Origin: Liolophura sinensis
Lineage: Eukaryota; Mollusca; Polyplacophora; Chitonida; Chitonidae
Direction of reading: 5' to 3'
Assembly (NCBI RefSeq): GCF_032854445.1
Contig: NC_088298.1
Location: forward strand, 7,551,504 to 7,615,503
Length of the DNA: 64,000 nucleotides
Shown here: piece by piece, positions 1-11,566 of the stretch
How positions within the stretch are numbered: position 1 is the first letter of the stretch
How the letters are laid out: every line of letters begins with the position of its first letter
Position numbers and translations under genes: made by a program
Notes under the pieces: generated by a model
Database searches by the model: none
The model's input: the letters and a program-made list of their open reading frames with translations, nothing else
What the model was told of the DNA's origin: nothing

Positions 1-1590
1 TCTCTGACGTCCGCGATGACTAGGTCAGCACTGTTTTCACCTTAGACTTGTTTCCAATTGTTTCAGAATTGAAACATGAATCTAGTCAAAATTTTGAAAA
101 CATTTAATAGGGGTCAAAATGACCAGCACAACCTCTCCAGAGGCTAAGACCTCAACCAGAAATACCCTGACCGTGCATCTGCAGGCTATTTTAACACGGT
201 CGCTGGATTTCCTTGTAATTGATATATGTACCAACAGTTCAAGCAGTGGGAGAAATATTCTTCCAGTATGTCCAATTTCCAAGAAAAGTATATTTATCAA
301 CTGGGCCTTCATTGCTGAAGTTCACAACTTTTATCTGCCACAGGCTAATGTGTAGACTATTAAGTGGAAAATACCTCTGACATTTCAGCGCTAGAGTTAA
401 CTTGACTAGAGTACCTTCATACAAATACTCTAAACGTGACATCACCTTGCTCTCGATAATGGAGACGCGCTGAAGCTGTGTCAAGACAGAGTTTAGTTTC
501 ACTAAACTTTAACACGCTTGAAAAAAAAATCTAAAAAATATTCAAGTTTAAGTTACTTTGATTGCACTTAAACATTAGTCAGGTGCAGTTTTTCACTTTA
601 AATTGAAGCACCTTGACATACTCTTCACATGAACGTTAGTGAGACAAAATATGCAGTGTATATGGGTATATGGATTGAGGAAGTCAAGATTGCAAGCAGA
701 ACAACGGCTCAAGATACTGGATTTAGAAATTAATACCAGATAACAAACTCACAACAAAAAGCCAGATTAAAATACTATGTAAATTCACAGCTTATATTCA
801 TCCCGCTGATAATATATTTTTAAGCAGCTTTCCCAAATTATCAGCAGGCCTACAGGTACATATGTTGGTGAATGAACCATTACGTACTGTGAAAAAACTT
901 TGGAACCCGGTTTTATTTTTGATGTGGCAATAAAACCTTTCATTCACGGGAAGCAGGACTTCACCAGCAGAAGTCTCCAACACCTGACTTGGATTGGTCA
1001 ATCACCTCTATGGTCTTCAACAGATTCAACAGATTATGGTCTAATCCCGGGTAAAATGATGTTTATGAGACTACATCTACTTTTGGCTCTCAACCCCAAC
1101 TTTCAGCTAACCCACACCACATGCTGTGACAAACATGGACTCAAAAGTGAAAGAACTGGTGGTCATTCGCTGGCCACTTCACATAGTCAATGAAGAGTCC
1201 ACATGTTGATTATGTCAAATGCGGGACTTGTAGGTATACAGCAATGATGTGGGCTGAAATGCCAGTAATTTAAACTCCGCAACACGGAGTCCTGTCTCTG
1301 CCTCTTGCAACCGTTCAATGGCACTAAAAGTGAACCTTTAAAAACCTGGCAGCCCTGTCTCGTCTCTCCCCGTCTAGCCAAGCTGGTGAGGCTCACTGAC
1401 GTGTGACGGAGGCATGGAAAGCTGTCACTGATCGACTACTGGTAATCACCTACTCCCCACAGAGAGTGTATGACTTAAGACAACAGCCATTGTAAGGCAT
1501 CATATGCATTTTCTGAAAATGCTTCTGAAATTATTGAGAAGGTATGGTAGGATGGTTAATGTAAACATGAAGTGAAGTATAGCCAGAGTG
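1..1590. other. No recognised gene (left edge)
   Basis: About 1.6 kb beyond the last TPGS1 exon I could place. Only short open frames occur and none resembles a family I know. The missing last TPGS1 exon (about 30 codons) should lie here or left of the window. A minus-strand stretch at about 840-985 can be read from a possible acceptor in the right phase, but its resemblance to the TPGS1 C-terminus is weak, so I did not call it. Confidence 0.5.
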
Positions 1591-1594
1591 TGGG

Positions 1595-2282
1595 CAAAAG
1601 CAAGACATTCGAGGACTCACCCGCACTAGAGCTTCTCCGAGGATTGGTGATGTAAGCGTGAACTGAATTAAAGTTACACTGTTGAGTATGGCCAATGGCG
1701 AGACATTCACAAGGACTCACCCCCTCTAGAGCCTCTGGCAGGGCTGGAAATGCAGCCCTGAAGTATGGCCAGAGTACGACCACTAGAGTAACATGCACAA
1801 ACTCACATCCTCTAGAACCTCTCTGAGAATTGGTGCCACTAGTGAGACGTTCTATCAGGACAACTCACCTCTCTAAAACCTCTGCCTAGTCCACTGGTCC
1901 CAAACTGTACCCAGGCTGCGAGACATGCACAAACTCACATCCTCTAGAACCGCTCTGAGAATTGGTGCCACTAGTGAGACGTTCTATCAGGACAACTCAC
2001 CTCTATAAAACCTCTGCCTAGTCCACTGGTCCCAAACTGTACCCAGACTGCGAGACATGCACAAACTCACATCCTCTAGAACCTCTCTGAGAATTGGCAC
2101 CACTACTGAGACGTTCTATCAGGACAACTCACCTCTCTAAAGCCTCTGCCTAGTCCACTGGTCCCAAACTGTACCCAGACTGCGAGATATGCACAAACTC
2201 ACATCCTCTAGAACCTCTCTGAGAATTGGTGCAGTAACCTAAAGTATGACCACTACTGAGACGTTCTATCAGGACAACTCAC
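1595..2282 (-). repeat. Tandem array of TPGS1 exon-7/splice-donor copies
   Basis: Immediately downstream (minus direction) of the exon-7 donor. Three long copies at about 2131-2186, 1998-2054 and 1867-1924 repeat about 45 nt of the 58-nt exon, its GTGAGT donor and following intron, with a period near 131 nt. Shorter, older copies of the exon end plus donor lie between them (about 2191-2230, 2059-2097, 1927-1965, 1795-1833) and beyond (about 1718-1765, 1617-1650). The long copies carry an in-frame TAG where the real exon has TTG in the next codon context, so they do not code. Confidence 0.85.
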
Positions 2283-4831
2283 CTTCTCTAAAGCCTCTGC
2301 CAAGCCCACTGGTCCCAAACTGTACCCAGACTGCAGGATGCTGAAATAACAACAGGTCTAGCTACAGCATTACAGGTGGTTCGAGCATGTAGTCATGCTT
2401 GTTGATAGTTCAAACAGGAATTCAGTCTGGCACATTAAAGCTGACTACAAAATCTGAGGGAGTACTGTATAAACAGGTCACACATTTTGTTTGATTCTGA
2501 TTATATAGGGCCATATGAGGGATTTTTAATGAAGTTGTTATGAATTATTTCTTCATTGTTATGAATCAGAAAATCTTTAAAATGTTGGCATCCATCATAT
2601 TGTTTTGAGGCCTTGTATCTGCTCCTGAATTTGCATTTTTACAGACCAAACATGTGAAATACAGTATCTCGTACAGTATCTCATACAGTATCAAAATACA
2701 GTATGTTGTTACACAATGACCATTCTACACCATCCTCACCTTACAGGATCACCAGGATTTGATTGGTTGAGAGCCAAATCCAACTGATCCAGCACAACTT
2801 TGGACAAAGCTTTCTCCACTCTCCCCATTTTCTGGATGTCCAGTGCATGGAACAGTTTGTCTGTCAGCTTTACATAGTCTGGAAATAACACATTTTTTGG
2901 GCATAATCATGCTGGGTCATAAATGAACGCCATCTAGCAATTGAAATGGGTGACTAAGTGCTGGAAGCAAGAAAGTTTTTCTAAAAGAGTGCAAGCAGAA
3001 GCAACTGTGAAGTAAAAAATGAACGCAATGAGAAAATGAATGTACCTTGTACATGTAAATTATCTCTTGCTGCAATGTACATATGTACAAAACCACTGTA
3101 TTTTGACCATGACAATGAGGTTCCTTTTCAGTCATTCTGAGAGCTCTAATTACTTTCAAAAGGTGTTTTAAGGTCTATTTGAAAAGGCAGGACAATATCC
3201 TACTGGAAAAAAAACAGTTTTACAGCCAAAAGTAATATTTTGTAACTTTTATTTGCCTCTGGAATGCCTTTTTCACACAAATTTGTAGGGCAAACACAAG
3301 ATAATGTTACTATTAGATTTCTATTTGCATGTTCTGAATGTTGAAGCCCACTCAATATTTTTACAAACAATCTCCATTACAAGCAATCTACACTTACAAC
3401 AAGCATTCTGAAAGTACAGTGAAAGCTACCATGTTCCCTACAAGTATGACTTCTGAGAAAAATATTAAATAACTGTGTCAATGTCCATGATAGAGCAAAA
3501 AGAGTCATAAGGAACTACCCAAATGTGACTATATGTATATATAAGACTATAAGACAGACTGACAGACCAACATATGAAGTGCAAAACTGCATGTATAGTC
3601 CCCTGCGGTAGCAGCGGGGAACCCAATAAATCTTTTTTTACAGCTCAGGGAATAAAACTACCTATTCTCCAGGGGATGATGTTTGTCCCCATTCCCAAAG
3701 TTCAGATAGTTTGCTTCCTATTTTGTAGATACAAATATCCCAAATGGGGCCTGATTTCCCCAAAATATACATTTTTCAGGTAAACACCCTTCTCTCTTAT
3801 TGTTTTAACAGTTGGGGGTATTTACTTATTTATTTGATTGGTGTTTTTACGCCGCACTCAAGAATATTTCACTTATATGACGGTGGCCAACATTATAGTG
3901 GGAGGAAACCGGGCAGAGCCAGGGGGAAACCCATGACCACCTGCAGATTGCTGCAAGACCTTCCCATGTACGGAACAGTTGGGGTAAGGTACATGTTTAT
4001 AATATGACAAGTGAAGGTTTGTGTGTTTGATTACAGTGAACCTAAATATATACACTGCCAAGTTTTGATTCAAGGTATAAGACCTTCATATTGGCTTAGT
4101 ACCAATTAACTGTAAACTACACAGTGCTTAAATATCACAGTTCCCAGTGGCACACTTTTCACCCTAAACCATCCATTATTAAAAATGTTTCCAACTGTAA
4201 GGACGGTGAGGCAACAGGCACTTTCACAAAATCTGCAGAGGCCCTACAGCATTAAGACAAACTGACGAGTACAGGATTTGAACTCAACATGTCCCTCTAC
4301 TTGTAAGCATTATATTTACCCAGTAAAACACAGCAGGTAAACACTCCACTCTTGAACGTCTCAAAGGTCACCGCTTCAAATTCTGAACACTCGATCTTCT
4401 TCATCAATCTGTTCATCACTACGGGAGGGATGTCTCTGAAAACAGCAGTGCAATTTTCTACTTTTACTCAATTAAAATTAGCTCGTGGAATTATCATCTA
4501 ATAGGCTTTTGAAGGGGCTGTCATAGCTCCACCAAGAGCCCAGCTCCTCTACACCTGTAGGCTTCTTTTAAACCTAAATAAAGATTGGCCTTAGTAGCCT
4601 ATGGATGAACATGCCAGCACTGTGCAATGGCTCAGGAGCCTCTCACCCCTCAGTCCATCTTATGTCGTCTTCTGTTCCAGCTGTACGTGGGAAGATCTGC
4701 CAGCAACCTGTGGATGGTTTTGGGTTTCACTTGCGTTCTACCTTGTTTCCTCTCTCCACAGTGCTGACTGCCATTGTTTAAGGGAAATATTCTTGAGCGC
4801 GGCGTAAAACACTAATCAGATAATATTATTA

Positions 4832-4868
<37 letters not shown>

Positions 4869-7800
4869 CATGATAGTAATATAGACTGACTGATACATGT
4901 ACTTACTGATACCGGTCCTAGCACATTACTTACTTTGTCAGCATAACAAGAAGGTCTGTATAAATTGAGCCACTCACACCTCTCAGGTTTTTCTTCACTG
5001 GAAATAAATACACAATGATCAATTTGTGTATTTCCCTTTTTAAATGCATTTCTTTGGTGTTGATGTTTTATACTCCTCTCAACAGAATTCCACCTTTCAC
5101 ATCAAGACAATCAATGTCATTTATGAAAGAACTTACCAAGTAGACATGGATTAGATGTACATCACCATATTGGAATAACTAAGCATCAACCCGGGAAGGT
5201 TCTAAATTGATGATATTTTTTCCAAAGACATACTTTTTATGGGTCAAAAACAAAAACCATCAGAAAATCCTGAAACCATTTGGAGAGAGAATACAGACCA
5301 AAACTTGAATTTGTTGCATTTCAAAATAAAAAAAAGACTTTCATTGTTACATTGCAACATGCACCCAAAAATATTCTTGAATTGAGTTGAAATTGCAGAG
5401 ATAATGACAACTGTAAGAAGCTGTTACAGGTTGAATAATAAATACAGGTACATAATTCCATCTCCACCTGCATCCCCTTGCATTTAATAACTATGAGAAC
5501 ACACTACATAACGTATTACGAAAAACATAAATACATTGTACATAAATATAACAGAAAGCCATGCATGCACAAATATATAGTATTCATAGCCGGTTAACAG
5601 ACAATAAGTTTTCAGTACAGACTTCCTTTATGTAAGCTAACACATATGTCTACTTCATTGTGGCTACTATGTAAGAAAAGACACAGAAAACGTGAGTGTC
5701 TACATATCAATAATCTTCATCTCAAGAAAAATTAATTCCACACAAATTTTCTCTGGTCATACGCGAGAAGGTTTTCCAGCAAACCTGCGCATGGTCATGG
5801 GTTTCCTGCGGGTTCTATCCGTTTTCCTCCCACCATTCTGCTGGCCGTCGTAGTATAAGTAAAATATTCTTGAGTATGGCATAAAACACCAATCAAATAC
5901 ATAAATAATAGAAACTTAGACATGCTTTAAATCAGAGAAAGTCGTAAACTCAAAAAGATTACCAGAAACCTAAGGTGTACTGAAACCTAATGATATACAT
6001 GTACTGTGTCAATATCATCACTGATAAATGCACAACATCTTTCATATTACTATAGTGAGCACTTGAAACATTTGTTCAACATTTAGTTTGCTGAAACTAA
6101 AACGTAGTTACATTGGGGTCTGAATATACATTGTAACAAAGAGTACATAATCCATGCAAAGCAAAGAGAGTATAAAAACAGCTGATTATGTGTCGACAGA
6201 AAGCATTTCTTTTTCCCTTCCCACCAAATATGTCGGAATACTCACCTATTATACCTCCAAATAGCTCAAAATCACGGAATACTGAAATTTATATGATGTT
6301 GGGCTTATATTTCTTTTGCTGGTGTTAAACACTAACCTCTAGACAATTCTGTTTCTAGAACAGCAATGTGAATATTAGAAAATCAGGTGGTCTAACAATG
6401 TTGGTGGGAACCTTTGAGCTTAGTTGACTAGCAGGGTGAACCCTTCACACCACTTGGTCAGCGGCTTGGCTTTATTTACAAGAGTAATCTGGATAATCAC
6501 AACAACAAAAATTCTACTAGATGTTACAACCTTTTTTCTTGGACTACTTCTTGTAATTTATTTTAGGCCATAACTGTATTCCACATCTTACACTTAAGAC
6601 CCTTATACATATATATATATAATTTACAAGTATTCTTATTCTTACTATTTTCACCAAATATTTGTCTGTTTTATAATAATGAACAGCACAAATTTCTTCA
6701 TCTGATAAGTATTTTACTCTTCATTCAACGGGGGTCAATTGTATGGATGCCATGGACAACGCCATGTGGGGCTCATTACAAATTTAATATCTACAAGTAG
6801 GACCACAAGTTACTTGTGCAAGACAAAATGTAAATTCAGCCTATCTTACCTTTGTGTTGGCTGAGAAGACTGTAAGCAGCTTTCAAGTTTCTGAGGAAGG
6901 CGGGTCGGCTGTGGTGGGTGAGGCAGATTTGTTGGTGGGCCTTGACAACCAGGTTTGTTTGATCCTCCAGTGACTCAAAACTGACGAAATGTAAACCATA
7001 TCTTTACGTTACACCACAAAGTCTGAACTCTTCAACTGGCAAAGTGTGCTGCATTAAGACGTACTGAATGCAATCCTAAAATACACTGAAATTTACCATG
7101 GATACTAGGCTTAATAAATGTGAACTGCACTATTATGGCCAAATGGTTGGGGCATTTCCCCCATATTTCAGACCCAGATACAATACAAAGTCATGGTCTG
7201 GACAAGTGCTGGTTGACCCAGGGTCAGTATAATGAGGCTAGGTGGCAGTTCTAGTCTAGTGTCTTCAGCATAGTGTTTCAGTGAGGCAGAACTGAATATA
7301 AAATACTGTATTTCACAATCTTTCACATGACACATTTTGCCTGATTCTGATTGATTCATCCATCTTATAGGACACTTTAAAAACGTTTTTGGTGAAGTTT
7401 GGTTAATTTCTTATCAGAAAAGCTTAAGAGTTGGCATCAAAAGTATCATATTAAGACCCTAATGTGTGTCTCAAAGTTCCCTTTTAACGTACCAAAAATT
7501 AGATGAAATACAGTATATCAGCATTGCATGGGACTGACCTGACACATGCAGATACTGACGTAAAATCACTGAAAGAAACAGTAGAAAAGTGAACCTTAGG
7601 TGAATTGGCCTACTGTAAATCGTGTAGTTTTATCCAGTTTGAGTTGCCAGTGGAGATGACAAGGGATAGTGATCAGCCCCCCAGCTGTGTGGTAATCCCC
7701 AGTGATTGGCTGCTGGCCCTTGCCACATGGGGTAAACTCCTGATGCGTGGACTGAGAGAAGGGTGATTATACATCCACTAGTCTATTCAGACTCTTATTA

Positions 7801-10800
7801 AAATGTTGTCATTTGTGCACAACAAGGTTGTGTCCGTTGGTTTTTGAAGCGTGAAATAACTTGCGGAAAATGATCTAAATGTCCTCTATTGGTTACTTCC
7901 ACACAGTCTGAGTTGGGGGTGGCATGACATATGAGATATTAGCCCTTAGCTTAGGCTGCTAATCCACACCGTATGAGCGGTCAACTATGGTACACGACAG
8001 TGAGGTCTAAAGATTTTCCAACCAGTCTTATCTTTGTTTTTACTCATCAATTAAAATAAATAAAGTATCAAGTGACAATTGCAACAAACCTGTATATTCC
8101 AAAAATGTCCACGTTAAACAGGCTACTTGACATATTTCTGCTCAGGTTGACAGGCTAAATTTGAAGGTTATGCTTGCTGGCCTCAACTCAATTGGCGAAT
8201 GCTTAATTGTTCAGGTTACTTGAATGTCGCCCGATGACAGCATTATCCGGGGAACGGTGGGAAGTTGTAAAGACTAGGGTGATATTTATGTGTACCTTCC
8301 CACATCACTACTTATCTTATGCCAATTCATTCATGCTTCCCTGAATGAGGCTGGCCAAATATGGAGGAGACTCTTTTCAGATGTAGTCCACGTGACCAAA
8401 TCCTGTGACATAAGCACATGCTTACTGAGCCCTTACCATGTTCATCTGTCTAAAAGACTTCTAAAAACTACATGTACAGTTTAGCACGACCGCTCGAGTG
8501 GTGTAGTGGTATAAGCAACCGGCTACAGACCGATAGGCTGTCTGATTCAGAGATGTCTAATGGTAACATTTCATTGCTCAATGAAGCTTTTTGGCACGAC
8601 TCACTTGGCACACCATATGTGGGACAGCGATTCTACTGGAGCTATCAGCTGCATGTTCAGTGAAGAGAGAACATATTTACTGGTCTTGTCACAGATATGT
8701 ACAATCCTGTGAATACACTCCTCAGACCACAACTGCTGCCCCAGCTGTGTCCATTCATGGGATACACTTTTTAAAATCATCTGCTACACTCTACATGATT
8801 TACAGTATATATGTGGTCTACAAAGAAATTCCATGGGGGCTTCCGTGGTCTACAAAGAAATTCCATGGGGACCTCCGTGGCCAAGGGGGATAGCATGCCA
8901 AGATTTTCCCATCAATGCGGTCACTGTGGTTTCAAGTCCAGCTCATGCTGGCTTTCTCTCCATCCGTATGTGAGAAGGTCTGGCAGGAGCCTGCAGTTGG
9001 CGATGGGTTTAAACCTGGGCTCTGCTCAGGTTTCTCCCACCATAATGCTGGCTATTGTTGTATTATAAGTGAAATAGTCTTCAGTACGGCATAAAATACC
9101 AATCAAATAAATAAATAAGTAATTTTATGACAATTTGCCAGCACCCTGTGCAATTAGGCATCTTACTTACTAGTTTGCAATAAAAGCCAGAGGGTCAGCT
9201 GGACGGTTAGCCAACAGCTTTCCTAACACATCCTTCATCAAATGTTTTACATTGTTGTTGTCTGCAAAACAGAAAAAGATATCAAACGGAGCAAAAATAA
9301 AGTGTGTACATGTCATGAACAGGTATTAGTTCATTTAAATTAAATGTTGGCTGTGGTGACATTTATTGATATGACAAGTTGGTTACAAGTTAAGACGCCA
9401 CAGGGTCAACCCATACTAAGTGAAGAGCAGATACAGATTTATCGGAAAATGCAGGAGCAGGAGCAGTTTTTGGAGACGTGAGTGAATTTTCTTTGATATC
9501 CTTTCTGCCTCACCTATCGGAAATATTCAATTAGATTTGGAAGCTTCCTTAAACTTTGATATGGCCACTGTCACAGTGTATGGCCACTGTCACAGTGTAT
9601 AGTTGAAACAGGGGATTAACCTGTTTGCTTTACGGTAGATATTCGCACATACTAATGCTAAGTGAATAAACATAATTTTATTGAACTACCCCTGCCGCAG
9701 AGTAGAGAAAAATTAGAAAATGTTCCCGATAGCTGAATAAATATCTGTGTCCTATGAAGACTATATCTTCCGATGCAATAGTCGTATGACCACTTAGACA
9801 CAAAAAATAAGAACTTACTACATCTTTGTTGTGTGCGCAAGTTGGAGTTGACGCTTAATTTTTACTCCAAGTAAGTGCGCATGACGGCACACATTTCGAG
9901 GCGGATGACCCTAAGCCTGGCTGGCATACGTGCTGTGAGGCGCGGTATCATACACTGACCATGAAAGACTGCATAGGAGATTCATTCAGAGTAGAAAGGC
10001 ACAGCAGGTATGTCTGGCTGGCTGGCTGGGCGAGTTGTTCCTCCTTCTATACTTATCTCCATAATTAAACCAATACCATGAACACCTGTGTACCACTTCT
10101 GTAAATATTACATCAATGATCATGCACACGTACATGCAATGCAGATCAGACAACATATAAACTTGTGGCACATAGCAAGTTTTGTAATCTGTTTCACTGT
10201 TACCAGACTGGATATTTACTGTGTGAAATTCTTGTAATGTGAAATTAGGATGCCAACACTTTACTGCGAAATTTTCATGTTATGAGATAGCCCCAGGTGG
10301 CTATTTCAACACCTCTCTTTATACTGAGAAGACTGGTGGGTATTTTAGCCACAGGGACAACCAATGGTAAAACAGATAGGTCCTTTCTTAACAACTGCTG
10401 CAGTTCAAAACTGGAGTCAGCTTAGGGTCTTACCTCTCAGCACGGCAAACCATTTCTAAACAAAGTTTAACAGTTTAAACGGTTTCAGGTTTAATGCACA
10501 TGCGCCACCTATGAACAGTAACTTTTTCAAGACCCATAACTGTGGTGAAGGCAAAATGGCTCCTGCTTTAGTGATGGCTGGGAGGTGAATTTAGGTCTCG
10601 TGTGTCCTTACTGAATGGAATGTACCTAGGAAGTTGTATGTGCGGGCGAGCTGAGAGGTAAGAGCCAAAGTTGACACCAGTTTTGGACCGAAGCCATTGT
10701 TTACAAATCACTTATCGGACATGGCGTGAATCGGTGTATGGTTTACCACTCGTTGCCCTGTGTCTTACGGTACCCGGCATCTCAGTATAAAGGGAGGAGT

Positions 10801-10997
10801 TGAAGGACATGTAGCTACCTGTGGCTAGTTAGGAGAGAGACTCGTGTTCATGTGTCAGTCCTACTCTTTCGCAGAAAACTCACGTAGAGAACCAGGCTTT
10901 CGCATTAAGTGAACTGTGTCTCATACTTACCTAGGAACTGTCTGTCAGTCTCTTGAGTTCGATCGTCTGCAGCATTCGCCTTTCTTTTGTCGGCCAT
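2283..10997 (-). CDS. TPGS1: Tubulin polyglutamylase complex subunit 1 (3' end incomplete)
   Basis: Non-catalytic subunit of the complex that adds glutamate chains to tubulin tails in cilia, centrioles and neurons. Exons read on the minus strand: 10931-10997 (ATG; starts MADKRKANAADD), 9171-9261, 6850-6980, 4980-4997 (18 nt), 4320-4433, 2740-2878, 2283-2340. All phases join (206 codons). Exon 2 encodes an RIIa-like segment (HLMKDVLGKLL...RPADPLAFIANY). Exon 3 has LTHHSRPAFLRNLKAAYSLL, matching [21 protein letters not shown] in vertebrate TPGS1. Exon 5 has CSEFEAVTFETFKSGVFTCC and exon 7 SGYSLGPVGLAEALEK, matching the vertebrate AGSRLGPDSLALALDR stretch. The last roughly 30 residues were not located. 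Protein is shorter at the N-terminus than the human one (about 290 aa). Exon 4 is tiny and its GTGTGA donor is weak; a further small exon could be missing. Head to head with the IVD gene. Confidence 0.86.
2465..2720. repeat. Dispersed repeat A, copy 1
   Basis: Shares ordered blocks with 7295-7530: TGATTCTGATT, then an atcagaaaa...gttggcatc block, then gaaatacagtat. Both copies sit in TPGS1 introns. Family not recognised; no coding capacity. Confidence 0.5.
3165..3300 (+). repeat. Dispersed repeat B, copy 1
   Basis: Matches 16600-16960 and 39300-39480: a start like ggtgctttagggtt, then aatattttatgacatttat followed by ttgcct, then a region rich in aaat/ttagg. Non-coding; family unknown to me. 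Confidence 0.45.
3823..3972 (-). repeat. tRNA-derived SINE (family 1), 3' part
   Basis: Minus-orientation family-1 tail: reversed caatcaaata tail, TACTCAAGAATATTTCACT-like block and the reverse of the ccgggctctgcccggtttcc body. Head missing. In a TPGS1 intron. Confidence 0.85.
4585..4828 (+). repeat. tRNA-derived SINE (family 1), old copy
   Basis: Diverged family-1 copy with recognisable gaggagcctctcacc head, tacgtgggaag body and attcttgag..cggcgtaaaac tail. Its 3' end runs into an ATT microsatellite. Lies between TPGS1 exons 4 and 5. Confidence 0.75.
4829..4869. repeat. (ATT)n microsatellite
   Basis: About 13 ATT units directly after the SINE tail, as expected when a SINE 3' end seeds a simple repeat. 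Confidence 0.9.
5755..5912 (+). repeat. tRNA-derived SINE (family 1), 5'-truncated
   Basis: Body and tail only: cctcccaccattctgctggc, attcttgagtatggc, then caatcaaatacataaata. In TPGS1 intron 3. Confidence 0.85.
7295..7530. repeat. Dispersed repeat A, copy 2
   Basis: Same ordered blocks and spacing as 2465-2720. In TPGS1 intron 2. Partly preceded by a fragment of the SINE family whose best copy is 61986-62300 (7205-7285, with ...cagtataatg... and ...gtgtcttcagcat...). Confidence 0.5.
8484..8560 (+). repeat. tRNA-like SINE head fragment
   Basis: Contains an A-box-like gtggtgtagtggtataagc and a tRNA-like arm after it, but no usable acceptor or anticodon fold that I can confirm. Probably a SINE head, not a tRNA gene. 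Confidence 0.4.
8816..8878 (+). repeat. Short tandem duplication
   Basis: Two nearly identical units of about 30 nt (gtctacaaagaaattccatg) just before a SINE head. Confidence 0.8.
8868..9119 (+). repeat. tRNA-derived SINE (family 1), near full length
   Basis: Head with ctccgtgg and ggtttcaagtccagctc (B-box), body with tgggctctgctcagg, tail with ataccaatcaaataaataaa. Ends 52 nt from the TPGS1 exon-2 donor. Confidence 0.88.
10290..10825. mobile_element. Nonautonomous inverted-repeat DNA element
   Basis: Two arms of about 150 nt (10290-10440 and the reverse complement of 10664-10825) align along their length: ends GCCCCAGGTGGCTA / GCCACAGGTAGCTA, then tctttatactgaga / cctttatactgaga, then aaaactgg..gtca, then tcttacctctcagc. 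TA dinucleotides flank both ends (10288-10289, 10826-10827), as in Tc1/mariner-type insertions. No transposase frame. Lies in TPGS1 intron 1. Confidence 0.75.
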
Positions 10998-11566
10998 TTT
11001 CTTTTTAGATGCTTTCTCGTTGCGAAGGAAGTGGTTGTAAGACGTCTGCTACAGATGTCAACAATCCAGAAAACTATCTGCTCGCAGAACTCCTTGGCAA
11101 AAATTGTGACATGTGTTAACAAGGGACAGGTGCTAGTCTACACATATCTTAGATTGCAAATTACCTTCGAACATCTATTCTCTGCCTCGACATCTTCAGA
11201 AACACAACTGTCTTGATCGACTGTACATGCCATGCACAGGTTTTATTCAAAACTCTAACCTTAAACTGGAGTCGGACGTACAATGTTTTCTCTTCGTATT
11301 TTTTGTGATGTTTAGCACCAACATAACCGTTTTGATAGTAACTGCGTTGAAGTATTGTTATACAAAAAGCGATTTGGTACCAATAAAAATAAAACGTAAT
11401 CAAATGGAAAAGAAATGTGAAGCCGCATTTTAAATGCGTTTATAGGGAAAGGTTCTTATTTTTTCTTCAACCCATTAGGAAATACAATCGAAAGGTCAAT
11501 CATCGCAGCAGCAGGTGCGGACAACTACTGTTAAGGTTACGTCTTTGAATTGCCAATTGTGTTAAA
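10998..11566. promoter_or_regulatory. Divergent promoter interval TPGS1 / IVD
   Basis: 569 bp separate the TPGS1 ATG (minus) from the IVD ATG (plus). No TATA box is evident. Expected to hold both 5' UTRs and start sites; the intronless IVD copy may use the TPGS1 promoter region. Short open frames here look like noise. Confidence 0.45.

Noticed and set aside
239-502. Coiled-coil-like minus-strand frame at the left edge
   Set aside because: Hydrophobic/charged pattern alone; no splice-consistent neighbours or recognised family.
798-1001. Minus-strand frame as the last TPGS1 exon
   Set aside because: Phase fits a possible acceptor, but residue agreement with the family C-terminus is too weak.
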